NCBI GenBank assembly: GCA_017550535.1 | Contig: JAFZOS010000039.1 | Location: 62,001 to 126,000 of the forward strand | Direction of reading: 5' to 3' | DNA from: Lachnospiraceae bacterium | Lineage (GTDB): Bacteria; Bacillota; Clostridia; Lachnospirales; Lachnospiraceae | DNA length: 64,000 nucleotides | Shown here: one piece after another, positions 1 through 8,513 of the stretch | How the letters are laid out: every line of letters starts with the position of its first letter | How positions within the stretch are numbered: position 1 is the first letter of the stretch | The notes under the pieces: generated by a model | Told to the model about the DNA's origin: nothing | Seen by the model: only the letters and a program-made list of their open reading frames with translations | Database searches by the model: none | Position numbers and translations under genes: made by a program

Positions 1-99
1 GAAGGCCTTGTTACCTATAAATACAAGCTCTACGGCAACGGCCACATCGTGGATGATTACGCCACCGGCAGAAAGCAGTTCCACTTTAAGGATCTGTAG
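1..99 (+). CDS. 3' end of an unidentified protein
   Basis: An open frame enters from the left edge and ends at a TAG after 32 codons (ends ...KQFHFKDL). The residues are rich in Tyr, Lys and Gly and resemble the C-terminal tail of a folded domain, but the fragment is too short to assign. It is convergent with the TPM-domain gene that ends 22 bases further on. I see no clear terminator in the gap. Confidence 0.5.
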   Translation, partial: EGLVTYKYKLYGNGHIVDDYATGRKQFHFKDL

Positions 100-121
100 A
101 AGCCGGCGCAGTCGTTTCCTT

Positions 122-1567
122 CTAGAATTTACGTCCGGAACCCGAATGGGTCCTGCCGGATGATCCCGAGTAGCTGCTCGAATAGGACGAGCGGCCCGAT
201 GAACGGCCTGAACTTCCCGATGAAGATGAATCCGATGTAGTCTTCACGGGTCTATATCTTCTTTCGGTACGGCTGTTAATGAACCTGTCCTTACCGGTTA
301 TCTTAAGGCTGTTCGCGACAAGATAGGCATCAGCACTTTCCTTGAGCGCGGGTACAGCCATTTTTTTCTTTGCACCTTTGAGCTTGCCTGCTCCCATGGC
401 CGCTCCGCAGCCCGAACCGAATATCGTGATCCATATCCAGTACCCGACTGATCTTGATACCCTTCCGGTCCTTTCCATGTGCTCGACCTGTGAAAGCCAG
501 TAACTCATCCCTGCAGCTTCCGAACCGCTCGTGGCAAGCCTTACTTTATTATCGGCAATACTGTTTAACCTGTCGTGATTGGTATCCGTAAGCCTGTCAT
601 AACCTGCTCCGGAGAAATAGTTATAATAGAAAGTATTTATGCTGCTGGTGTCACCCTTATTGTATACCATTGTTAACAGTATACCGTCATAATCATCACC
701 CAGGCCGTATCCGTTATATCTGTAGTATTTCTCGGCATATTCCGAAATATCCATTCCGTATGCTGAATTAGAAGTGTGTATAACGACATCTATGCCGTAT
801 TTATCGGTAATAGCCTCTGCCTGATCCGTAAGGCTTTTTATTTCAGCGTCTGTAAGGATCCCGGCCCTGTCATCTATACGCGGGTTTTCCGCATTATGTG
901 TCCTTTCGGGTTCCTCACCCTGATCCGGAAGCCAGTCCGGAGCAAAAGGCCTTCCTTTTATATAAAGAGTATTAAAATTCTCTATCCAGTCCTCAATACC
1001 GGCTGCATAATCGCCTGCTGCCATATATTCATACAGAGCATCGTCCATATCGTTGGCGAATTCCTCAGTGTAGAGCCTCCGGGTTTCGGAACCCGTACAT
1101 GCTACCCACCATCCGCGGTCATTCGGATCCATGCATACGAACAGGCACGCGCCTTCATATTCACTGCCGCATCCGTAACCGTTAAAATCAAAGAAATCCG
1201 CTGCGAGAACGCTCTGTTCCATTCCATATGATGAAACATCCGTGTATATTACCAGGTCCTTATCGATCCCTGAACGTATCTCATTAAGCCTCTGCTCGAT
1301 CCGGGCCTCATCTTCATCCGGAATTATCCCGGCATCATCGACAACCCTTCTGGCATTATCATCATGAAAAGGTACAAATGCCGAAACATCCCCGGGATAC
1401 CATGCAGGAAGCTCCTGTGTTCCGGAAACGACTCCCGTATCTTCAGAGTCATCTTCCATACTGTTTTCTTCATCAAAAATATCCGTTTCATCCGCGTATG
1501 CGTATGAAGGATATGACAGTCCGAGCATCAGCGCGGCTGCAGTTATTATCATCCATCTTTTCTTCAT
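122..1567 (-). CDS. Secreted or membrane-anchored double TPM-domain protein
   Basis: A 481-residue protein with an N-terminal signal peptide (MKKRW, then a hydrophobic stretch ending near AYA at residue 25). Two repeats of a TPM-type domain follow, each opening with a 'D-x-A-G-I-(I/L)' motif (about residues 77-200 and 231-360) and each carrying a '(D/S)xYGM' plus 'NGYG' pattern. TPM domains occur in YgcG-like envelope proteins and in thylakoid photosystem II repair proteins, where phosphatase activity has been proposed; function here is not established. A hydrophobic segment (YWIWITIFGSG...) lies near residue 375, and the C-terminus is a Ser/Gly/Arg low-complexity tail, as in many YgcG-like proteins. 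It is the last gene of a tight minus-strand cluster, 3 bases after the zinc-ribbon gene. Confidence 0.8.
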   Translation of the reverse strand: MKKRWMIITAAALMLGLSYPSYAYADETDIFDEENSMEDDSEDTGVVSGTQELPAWYPGDVSAFVPFHDDNARRVVDDAGIIPDEDEARIEQRLNEIRSGIDKDLVIYTDVSSYGMEQSVLAADFFDFNGYGCGSEYEGACLFVCMDPNDRGWWVACTGSETRRLYTEEFANDMDDALYEYMAAGDYAAGIEDWIENFNTLYIKGRPFAPDWLPDQGEEPERTHNAENPRIDDRAGILTDAEIKSLTDQAEAITDKYGIDVVIHTSNSAYGMDISEYAEKYYRYNGYGLGDDYDGILLTMVYNKGDTSSINTFYYNYFSGAGYDRLTDTNHDRLNSIADNKVRLATSGSEAAGMSYWLSQVEHMERTGRVSRSVGYWIWITIFGSGCGAAMGAGKLKGAKKKMAVPALKESADAYLVANSLKITGKDRFINSRTERRYRPVKTTSDSSSSGSSGRSSGRSSYSSSYSGSSGRTHSGSGRKF

Positions 1568-1570
1568 GAT

Positions 1571-2704
1571 CTACATCCCCAACAGATATTTTGCGATAAA
1601 AAACAACAGGATCCCGGCGAGCAGCGGAACCGCATGCTTAATGTAATACTCAAGGCACACGCTCCTGTCTGTCGGAAGGGTTCCGACTACCTCTCCCGTC
1701 TGTCCGTTTACCGAGAACTCATACTGTTTTCCTCCGAAAGTAAGGGAAAACATATAGACCGGGAGCAGCACATATTTTGCGTTAAGCGAAGCCTTTAAGC
1801 TTCCACCGGCCCTTCTTACATTTGAATAACCCGCTCCGGCTATCGGGCTCACCGCATTGTACGCGGTGGTAAACATCCTCTTCTGTGCCCTTTTCGAAAT
1901 AGTGTCCTTCGCTTCATCGAAACGTTCGGAAGTATATCCGGCAAGATACCGCATATCAAAGGCCTTAACATCTTTCATGTCAAAAGGCTCAAGCGAATCC
2001 ATAAGCGCATCGCTTATCCTTCCGCTCGCGTCAACAGGCACGTTTTCAAAAGACATTGACACATCCCGGTCGAGTGCGTATGTCTTGGTTGTTATTATAT
2101 CGTAGTCGCCCTGGCGGCTCGTATCGGTCTGATCACCGTGAAATACAAGCTTTCCCGATACAGTACCGTTAAATATCCAGAACGGTACATACACGCCGGT
2201 AACCTTGCTCATCGTGCTCTCCGAGAAAAACTTCTTCGGCAGGAGCACCTTATCCTTATAATACCTGTTCATTGCACCGGGAAGCGCTTTCTTGTCTATC
2301 TTAAACGGAATGATCCCATCAGGACGAAGCTTTCCCGATACCTTCTGTGTAAGCACGATATTGCTGTTGCAGTAGGGGCAGGTCATGGATATCTGCTGCG
2401 GAGGTGCAATGAGTTCCGCACCGCATGATTTGCACAGATAGATCGGCAGATCCTCGGCATTTACGTTTGTAGCCTGTTCATTAAGGCTTGCAAAGTCAAA
2501 ACCGGATATCTGCTCCTTCTCTTCTTCTTTTGGCGCTTCTCCTCCTGCCTGCTGTTCAGGCTTTGATTCTATATCAACTGCCGTACCGCAGTAATCGCAC
2601 ACCATTTTACCTGACTTGGGGTCAAAATGCATCGATCCCCCACAGGCCGGGCATTCCATTTCGGTTACGCCTTCATGTGTTCCCGCAACAAAAGGCTTAT
2701 CCAT
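1571..2704 (-). CDS. Zinc-ribbon membrane protein
   Basis: A 377-residue protein with two zinc ribbons: CPACGG...CDYCG near residues 18-40, and CKSCG...CPYCN near residues 90-115. A long soluble region follows and a single C-terminal hydrophobic helix (YIKHAVPLLAGILLFFIAKYLL) would anchor it with a short tail. This resembles the 'TFIIB-type zinc ribbon-containing protein' annotation common in Clostridia; no enzymatic role is known. I chose the ATG at 2704 because GGGAGCAGGA precedes it; a longer reading would start at a TTG 21 bases upstream. Its neighbours (TPM protein, AIM24-like protein, second zinc-ribbon protein) suggest one functional module at the membrane. Confidence 0.75.
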   Translation of the reverse strand: MDKPFVAGTHEGVTEMECPACGGSMHFDPKSGKMVCDYCGTAVDIESKPEQQAGGEAPKEEEKEQISGFDFASLNEQATNVNAEDLPIYLCKSCGAELIAPPQQISMTCPYCNSNIVLTQKVSGKLRPDGIIPFKIDKKALPGAMNRYYKDKVLLPKKFFSESTMSKVTGVYVPFWIFNGTVSGKLVFHGDQTDTSRQGDYDIITTKTYALDRDVSMSFENVPVDASGRISDALMDSLEPFDMKDVKAFDMRYLAGYTSERFDEAKDTISKRAQKRMFTTAYNAVSPIAGAGYSNVRRAGGSLKASLNAKYVLLPVYMFSLTFGGKQYEFSVNGQTGEVVGTLPTDRSVCLEYYIKHAVPLLAGILLFFIAKYLLGM

Positions 2705-2738
2705 TTTCCTGCTCCCTTCTGTCAATAGCTATGTATCT

Positions 2739-3413
2739 TTACTTCTTAGGTAAATACGGAATTATAAGTCCCGCAAGTTTGGCAACCGTCATTGTCTGAA
2801 GGTATACCTTACCGGGGCCTACAAGCACGGTATCAATGAGCCCTTCACCGCCGAGCAGCTGATTCTTAAGTCCCTTTACCATCTGAATATCCATTGTTAC
2901 TGTATCTTCCATAAGTGCGAGCACGCCCGTATCACAAACAACCTTTTCACCGGGAGCAAGATCATATTCCTTGCAGTAACCGTCTATCTCGAAGAATGCA
3001 ATGCCGGGTCCTGTTATCCTCTGCATAAGGAAACCTTCGCCGCCGAAAAGGCCTTTCTTTAAATCCTTGTTTACATGCATGGCCAGCTCAACGCCGTAGC
3101 TTGCGCAAAGGAATGCCTTCTTCTGAGCTATAACACTCTGGCCGGGGCCAAGTTCCATTGCAACGATCCTGCCCGGGAAGCTGCTTGTGAACGCTATCTC
3201 CGCAGGTCCGTTAGCCGTGTAATTGCTCATGAACAGGCTCTCGCCAGTAAGGATCCTTCCCAGTGCTTTTCCAGCACCGCCGTTTGACGATGTTTCGGTA
3301 GTGATGTCGCCCTTTGACCAGGTACGTCCGCCCACCTCGCTTATGAGCTTTTCACCCGGATCAAGTGAAATTATGAGAGCCGGTAAACTCCCGCCTTCGA
3401 TTGAATACTGCAT
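2739..3413 (-). CDS. AIM24 / TIGR00266 family protein
   Basis: A 224-residue protein without signal peptide or membrane segment. The whole length matches the AIM24-type beta-helical fold by pattern: repeated glycine turns such as 'GGEGFLMQRITGPG' and 'GGEGLIDTVLVGPGKVYLQT', and the 'LDPGE' opening typical of TIGR00266 proteins. Mitochondrial AIM24 is linked to inner-membrane organisation; the bacterial role is unknown. AAAGGAGG precedes the ATG. It lies between two zinc-ribbon genes on the same strand, a pairing often seen in Firmicutes. Family assignment is from recognition of motifs, without an alignment. Confidence 0.8.
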   Translation of the reverse strand: MQYSIEGGSLPALIISLDPGEKLISEVGGRTWSKGDITTETSSNGGAGKALGRILTGESLFMSNYTANGPAEIAFTSSFPGRIVAMELGPGQSVIAQKKAFLCASYGVELAMHVNKDLKKGLFGGEGFLMQRITGPGIAFFEIDGYCKEYDLAPGEKVVCDTGVLALMEDTVTMDIQMVKGLKNQLLGGEGLIDTVLVGPGKVYLQTMTVAKLAGLIIPYLPKK

Positions 3414-3467
3414 AAAACTACCTCCTTTACATTGTATATATATTTTGTATTACATTAAAAACAAAGA

Positions 3468-4784
3468 TCATTCATTTGCCCATTTTGACTGTTTCCAGGC
3501 ATAGTAATTTTCATACGGATCTCCGTCCGCAAGACGGATGGATTTAATGAATTCCTGAACGTCTTCATGGTTTTCATCCATTGTAAAACATGCAACATAT
3601 ATATAATGCTTGTCATCAAGATCGGTATACAGATTTACGCTGGTCTGACCTCCGTTCCATGGAAAATGCTCGGTAACCCATGTATAATCACCGATAGTTA
3701 CATCATCAACTATTTCGTATCCGCAGTCTTCACCTTTGTTTTCCGTCCACCATCTGACATCCTCCTCCGCCGCTCCCCGAGCCGAAGGCTTATCCTTTGA
3801 TGCCGTACATATAAACAGCTTTATAACTTCGTCATGATTGTTTTCATTCATAAATTCATTCTCAGTGCCTTCACGTTCGGGAATATAGCCTTCGGGAAGT
3901 GTGGCATAAAACCAGCCCTGATACAGCTGCTCACCACCGGATGAAGTTTCACCCGGGGCTTCATCTTCCGATTCTTCTTTGGATTCCTCTACGTCATATC
4001 CGTAATCCTCATCCACGGTAAAGACATCTCCCTGTCCTTCGGAATATGAATTATCGGCCGCCATTTCGATAAGCTCCTTAAGGGCATTTCCTTTACCCTT
4101 TACATTGGTGCCGCCCATGCCTCCTACAACCTTAACGATCACAAGCGCTAAAACTGCAATAACAATAGCAGCTCCTCCCACGATCCCTATCATAACAGGT
4201 ATCCTGCTGCCTTTTCCCGTTGACTGTTTAACTCTTTTATTTCCGGCAGCTTTCTTTTTAGTCCCACCTGTCTCTGGTACAGGTTCAGCCGGTATTGTAT
4301 AGTTGCCCGTTATCGGAGGTGCATCCATATCAAGGTCTTCCTCCGAATTGTTTTCATACCTGGCATACACAGCCTTGGGCCTTGAAGGCGGAATATATTC
4401 CTGCTCCGGAGCAGTTTCCGGTTCGTTGTATTCAGGTTCCGGCCTGGGCTGTACGTACTCAGGCTCGGGTGCTGTATATTTCGGTACCTCGGGTTTTATG
4501 GGCTCCTGTTGTATCGGGGCTGTATACTGCGGTATTTCCTGCTGCACCGGTGCCGTATACTGCGGTACTTCCTGCTGTATCGGGGCCGTATACTGCGGTA
4601 CTTCCTGCTGTATCGGGGCCGTATACTGCGGTACCTCCTGCTGTATTGGAGCCGTATACTGCGGTACCTCCTGCTGTATTGGAGCCGTATATTGCGGCTG
4701 TACCGTCAACGCGGGTGTGCCGCACACGGGACAGAACTTCATCCCGTCCTGCATCTGATTTCCACAATTAACACAAAATGCCAT
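3468..4784 (-). CDS. Zinc-ribbon protein with 11-residue tandem repeats and a single membrane helix
   Basis: A 438-residue protein. It opens with a zinc ribbon (Cys4, Cys7, Cys18, Cys21), then six copies of an 11-residue repeat (PQYTAPIQQEV, the last ones variant), a Pro/Glu-rich linker, a Lys/Arg cluster, one transmembrane helix (IPVMIGIVGGAAIVIAVLALVIV), an acidic stretch and a C-terminal extracytoplasmic domain of about 150 residues starting near 'YQGWFYATLPEGY'. The topology suggests a cytoplasmic zinc ribbon and an external sensing or binding domain. The ATG at 4784 has AGAGAGGAAG just upstream; a longer frame with eight extra residues lacks such a site. The function is unknown. The zinc ribbon links it to the neighbouring zinc-ribbon and AIM24 genes. 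Confidence 0.75.
   Translation of the reverse strand: MAFCVNCGNQMQDGMKFCPVCGTPALTVQPQYTAPIQQEVPQYTAPIQQEVPQYTAPIQQEVPQYTAPIQQEVPQYTAPVQQEIPQYTAPIQQEPIKPEVPKYTAPEPEYVQPRPEPEYNEPETAPEQEYIPPSRPKAVYARYENNSEEDLDMDAPPITGNYTIPAEPVPETGGTKKKAAGNKRVKQSTGKGSRIPVMIGIVGGAAIVIAVLALVIVKVVGGMGGTNVKGKGNALKELIEMAADNSYSEGQGDVFTVDEDYGYDVEESKEESEDEAPGETSSGGEQLYQGWFYATLPEGYIPEREGTENEFMNENNHDEVIKLFICTASKDKPSARGAAEEDVRWWTENKGEDCGYEIVDDVTIGDYTWVTEHFPWNGGQTSVNLYTDLDDKHYIYVACFTMDENHEDVQEFIKSIRLADGDPYENYYAWKQSKWANE
4503..4700 (-). repeat. Six 33-bp in-frame tandem repeats
   Basis: About 198 bases made of six 33-bp units inside the zinc-ribbon gene, each encoding 11 residues (Q-Y-T-A-P-I-Q-Q-E-V-P register). The middle units are nearly identical at DNA level, differing mostly at third positions (tatcggggcc versus tattggagcc), while the outer units are more diverged. 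This is the pattern expected of recent slippage or unequal recombination. Confidence 0.9.
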
Positions 4785-4825
4785 GATCTTCCTCTCTTTC
4801 ACTGACAAGAATTATTATCTTTCGA

Positions 4826-5767
4826 TCAATACAGTTTATCGGGCATGCTCTCACCCTTAATTTCCTTATACCTGTCATACCCGGGCGGATATTCTCCAAG
4901 GTCATCCCAATCCGCTCCCCATTTCTTAAGATGGATGGTGTAATCCATGGCAAGGTTTCCGCCTTTATCATAATAATGGGCGTCTATCTTCATATAATCC
5001 GAAACCCCTGATTTGCCGGGATCTATTATCCAGTCAGCATGCTCTATCTCGTCGTCAAGGAAGTATCCTCCCTCCGTCGTTATCGCGCCTATGTTCTCAT
5101 CAAGTCCCGCCCTTGACGATACATCAACCTTTGCGATCGGATTATTGTAAGGCATATCATCATCCCACAGTGTCATCACGCCGGTCCCGTCATCATTCAT
5201 CTTAACCTCGGCCATGATGTCGTAACGCTCACCATCCATATTCTTCCAGGAATCATCCCAGGAATCTATTTCAATAAAGCCGTACCAGTCGCCGCCGAAA
5301 TATCCATTGTCTTCGCTGCTTTCAGACCTTCCGGTATTTCCTGTATCCGTCTCTGATGAACCTGTTTCGTCGGATCCGCCTTCAGGTTTATCTCCGGACA
5401 GATCCCTGCTCTTTTCAAAAGTAAGAGTCACGGTTTTATCCGCAAGTACAAGCTTTTTGTCCGATGCACCGTAATTGACGGCTCCCGTATCCTCAAAATC
5501 AAAGCAGCCCTTACCCGGATCGCACTCAAAATCCGCCCTGACGCCGAACAGCATCGCATATCCGGTATTATCATCATCCAATACCACATAAGCACCATCA
5601 AGCCCGTATTCGTCAAGATCATCCTCCTTAACAGCATCACCGTTCTCGGTAAATTCCGTAAGCTTCCAGTATCCGACCGGTGTCTCACCCTTTCCGCAGC
5701 CGGTAAGCGCAGCCAAAAATGCGGCAATACAAAGTATAAGCCCGGTTCTGAAACCTTTTTTTCCCAT
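4826..5767 (-). CDS. Secreted lipoprotein of unknown function
   Basis: A 313-residue protein with a lipoprotein signal: basic start, hydrophobic core and a lipobox LTGC near residue 22-24, so it should be lipid-anchored outside the cell. The mature part starts with a 'VGYWKLTEFTENG' lipocalin-like strand pattern, then a Gly/Ser/Glu-rich linker around residues 135-160, then a second beta-rich part rich in Trp and Asp ('DWYGFIEIDSWDDSW'). This 'lipocalin-like plus WYG domain' layout is frequent in Lachnospiraceae lipoproteins of unknown role. GGGAGG lies 5 bases before the second of two adjacent ATGs, which I chose. It is the first gene of the minus-strand cluster that continues with the zinc-ribbon genes. 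Confidence 0.7.
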   Translation of the reverse strand: MGKKGFRTGLILCIAAFLAALTGCGKGETPVGYWKLTEFTENGDAVKEDDLDEYGLDGAYVVLDDDNTGYAMLFGVRADFECDPGKGCFDFEDTGAVNYGASDKKLVLADKTVTLTFEKSRDLSGDKPEGGSDETGSSETDTGNTGRSESSEDNGYFGGDWYGFIEIDSWDDSWKNMDGERYDIMAEVKMNDDGTGVMTLWDDDMPYNNPIAKVDVSSRAGLDENIGAITTEGGYFLDDEIEHADWIIDPGKSGVSDYMKIDAHYYDKGGNLAMDYTIHLKKWGADWDDLGEYPPGYDRYKEIKGESMPDKLY

Positions 5768-5902
5768 CATGTCCTCCCTTTATATTAAATATATATGAAC
5801 TATCTAATTTTTGTTTTATACATGCAATATCATACCACTCTTATCCGTTCTTAGCCACATATTAAATAATACTGATTCTGATACATTCTCTTCCACCGTT
5901 TA

Positions 5903-5931
5903 GTGACGGGCGATGATTTTTGATGTATAAT
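5903..5931 (+). promoter_or_regulatory. Candidate promoter of the Ig-like surface protein
   Basis: GTGACG and TATAAT are separated by 17 bases, about 75 bases before the ATG at 6006. The -10 is perfect and the -35 is partial. Confidence 0.5.
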
Positions 5932-6005
5932 ATTGCAGCACGGTTTAAATGCTTTTTAGCCGACAACCGTACCTTTAGAATCATTTAAACAGGAGGTTAT
6001 TAACT

Positions 6006-8453
6006 ATGATGAAATTAAACTGGAGAAAAGCTTTGGCTGCTACACTGGCCGCGGCAATGACACTTACTGCCGTTCCGGGAGCTGTTTTTGCCGATGAGAT
6101 TTCCTATGACACTGCGGATGAACTTGTGTCCGTACAATCTATTGATGATCTGGCTGATGTATCCGGCTCTTATGAAAATGTCGATGATATCAGTATTGAT
6201 TCGGTTGCTGATGATATCTCTGATCTTGATGTCATGACTGCTGATGATGTAAAAATCATGGAAGATGATAACATCCCGGAAGGATATTCAGCCGAGGATA
6301 TAGAAAAAACAGGTGATGGAGATGCACCTACAGATCCGCATGCTCCTCTGTCTATCAATCTTGATAATAAACCCCACACGGGAATGTTAACATATGAACA
6401 TGGTGCACATTATTTTATGTTTAATGTTCCCAGGCCCGGAAGGGTTACCCTTAAGGTTTCATCCCAGGAGGGAGTAGGAATAAATATTCTTGATGACGTA
6501 AAGAACGGAGATGACTGGGGTAATTTCAGTGCCGAAGTAAAATGGTACCAAAGTGAAGTGCACGATAAAGAATTTGCAATCGATCTTATTGCAGGCACAT
6601 ATTATATGGATATAGTCCATTATGATGATGCTGATTACACTTTCTGGTTATCCTTTAAGGATGTAACCATTCCACGAGGCGGAATAAGTATTATTGATCC
6701 TGTTATGGGTGGGGCCCGGCTTGAAGGAAAAGATGCTTATGAGATTATGCCGAATACGAAATATGTTTCAATGTTTCCGCAAAGGAAAACTAGCAGCTGC
6801 GAATGGTTTAAGTTCCAGATAGATAAGGATAATACCCCTATTTATCTTACATTAAACAGCCCTCAGATAGGCAGGGTTCAATTCAATATATATTATGATG
6901 GAGTAGGTGCTTCAAATATTATAAATTTTAAGAAACCATATTTTATTGTGTACAGAGGTAACGGTTATTCCGGAGAAAAGCTTATAACATCCGATGTTCC
7001 ATGGCAGACACCAAGATTATTGGAAACCGACAAATTCCCTCATGGTACATATTATCTGGTAATCCGACAAAATGGCGGAGTAAATGATACCGGTTATTAC
7101 AATCTTGAGATAGGTACCAAACAAAAGGCACCTGTAAAAAGTGTAACTTTTAATAAGAATCAGCAAAAGATAGCATTGGGTAAAGGCGGAACCGAGAAAC
7201 TGGTTCCTGTTATAGCGCCTGTAGATGCCGATGAAAAGAGCGTAGTCTGGAGCGTTAATAATCCGCTTATTGCAACTGTTGACGATGAAGGCAACGTTAC
7301 GGGAAAATCAAAAGGCACAACCACAGTAAAGGCAACATCTACGGTCAACAAGGATTTAGTCGCATCATGTGAAGTAGAGGTTGTTGATGTTGTTGTAGAT
7401 AACGTACCCAAGGAGGGCTGCCCCGCAAAAGTTGTAAGGGAAAGGTTTGATACCACAACATCCGAATTTTTCGGAATGAAATATGATAAGTATGAAGTAT
7501 CCAATCCCAAGATAGGTGCTGTTGACAAGAATGGTTTTTTTGTAGCAAAATCAGCTGGCAAAACAGAAGTAAGCGGATTTGTGAAGACAAGCGGAAAATT
7601 GTTCGTTCGTGTCAAAACCTGCGTTATCAACATAGAGCAGCCTCTTGTAAACTACAATGAAAAAGATACTAAGGGAAGGATCTTAAAGTACTTTACCGTT
7701 ACTCATCCGAATTATAAATTCGATGCAGCATCAAAGATAATCAGCGATACCTGCAAGCCGGACAGCTGGGAAATATCTGATAAAAAGGGAATAAGTTTCG
7801 AACTTGAAACCGATTCGGAAGGCAAGCAGACCGGCAAGGTGATATGCAAGGGTAACGGAAAATGTTTAGTTACCGCTGTATACGGCGAAGGTAAAACAGC
7901 AGCAAGGGTATCATTCTTAATTTTAGCTGTAATGCCGAAACTAAATGCTGCAAAGATGAGAGTAGTTCCCGGTCAGGCATTTGCATTAAAGCTTGCAAAC
8001 GCAAAAGAGACCGATGAGATCAGTTGGGAATATGTAGCTTCTACCGCTGATGATCGTGTCATTGATAAATCCGATGCAGGAACGATCGAAGATGCAAGCC
8101 CGAAAAAAACATCCAAACTTGTAAAACGGATCACGGTCAATAAGGCAGTGAACTCAACCATCAAGGTCACAGTAAACGGCGATGTTTTTACCTGTGATGT
8201 TGAAGTCTTGTCACCCGAATTAAATGTTAAGGGCGGTATGATCACACTCAAGGTCGGTAAGGCCGGTAAGGTCGCGGTTAAGAATTCAAAGATATTAACC
8301 AATACCTGGGTGTCTTCCGATCCCACAAAGGTAGAGATAGTCAATTCCGTTAAAGGAGTTGGTGTGATCAAAGCAATTGCGGCGGGTGAAACTACCGTAT
8401 ATACGGAAGTCGCCGGTATGAAGATCGAATGTCCGGTCAAGGTTATCGAATAA
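6006..8453 (+). CDS. Secreted protein with bacterial Ig-like (Big2) domains
   Basis: An 815-residue protein with an N-terminal signal peptide ending near 'VFADE' (residue 30), a very acidic Asp-rich segment (residues 30-105), beta-rich domains around residues 115-375 that look like pre-peptidase C-terminal type modules, and at least one Big2 Ig-like domain starting at 'VKSVTFNKNQQKIALGKG' (about 378-470, with 'SVVWSVNNPLIATVDDEGNVTG'). Two or three more diverged Ig-like repeats follow. No LPXTG or anchoring helix is seen at the C-terminus, so it is probably secreted or held non-covalently. AGGAGG precedes the start. It lies on the lagging strand, unlike its neighbours, and is probably a monocistronic unit. 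Confidence 0.8.
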   Translation: MMKLNWRKALAATLAAAMTLTAVPGAVFADEISYDTADELVSVQSIDDLADVSGSYENVDDISIDSVADDISDLDVMTADDVKIMEDDNIPEGYSAEDIEKTGDGDAPTDPHAPLSINLDNKPHTGMLTYEHGAHYFMFNVPRPGRVTLKVSSQEGVGINILDDVKNGDDWGNFSAEVKWYQSEVHDKEFAIDLIAGTYYMDIVHYDDADYTFWLSFKDVTIPRGGISIIDPVMGGARLEGKDAYEIMPNTKYVSMFPQRKTSSCEWFKFQIDKDNTPIYLTLNSPQIGRVQFNIYYDGVGASNIINFKKPYFIVYRGNGYSGEKLITSDVPWQTPRLLETDKFPHGTYYLVIRQNGGVNDTGYYNLEIGTKQKAPVKSVTFNKNQQKIALGKGGTEKLVPVIAPVDADEKSVVWSVNNPLIATVDDEGNVTGKSKGTTTVKATSTVNKDLVASCEVEVVDVVVDNVPKEGCPAKVVRERFDTTTSEFFGMKYDKYEVSNPKIGAVDKNGFFVAKSAGKTEVSGFVKTSGKLFVRVKTCVINIEQPLVNYNEKDTKGRILKYFTVTHPNYKFDAASKIISDTCKPDSWEISDKKGISFELETDSEGKQTGKVICKGNGKCLVTAVYGEGKTAARVSFLILAVMPKLNAAKMRVVPGQAFALKLANAKETDEISWEYVASTADDRVIDKSDAGTIEDASPKKTSKLVKRITVNKAVNSTIKVTVNGDVFTCDVEVLSPELNVKGGMITLKVGKAGKVAVKNSKILTNTWVSSDPTKVEIVNSVKGVGVIKAIAAGETTVYTEVAGMKIECPVKVIE

Positions 8454-8466
8454 ACGGTTAGATCAT

Positions 8467-8502
8467 AAAAAAACACAGGTGGGGCCACGGGGTCCCACCT
8501 GT
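8467..8502 (-). terminator. Terminator of ddl
   Basis: A 9-bp inverted repeat (ACAGGTGGG 8475-8483 with CCCACCTGT 8494-8502). Read on the minus strand it is followed by seven T. It lies just after the ddl stop and only 14 bases past the end of the convergent gene, so it may slow both transcripts. Confidence 0.8.
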
Positions 8503-8513
8503 ATCTGCATTTC

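Noticed and set aside
776-1231. Plus-strand frame of 151 codons
   Set aside because: Lies wholly opposite the TPM gene, no ribosome site, no recognisable protein.
4503-4700. Possible CRISPR-like array of 33-bp units
   Set aside because: Units are contiguous without unique spacers and stay in frame with a protein; it is a coding tandem repeat.
4295-4805. Several overlapping frames on both strands with repeated peptides
   Set aside because: They are the tandem repeat read in other frames.
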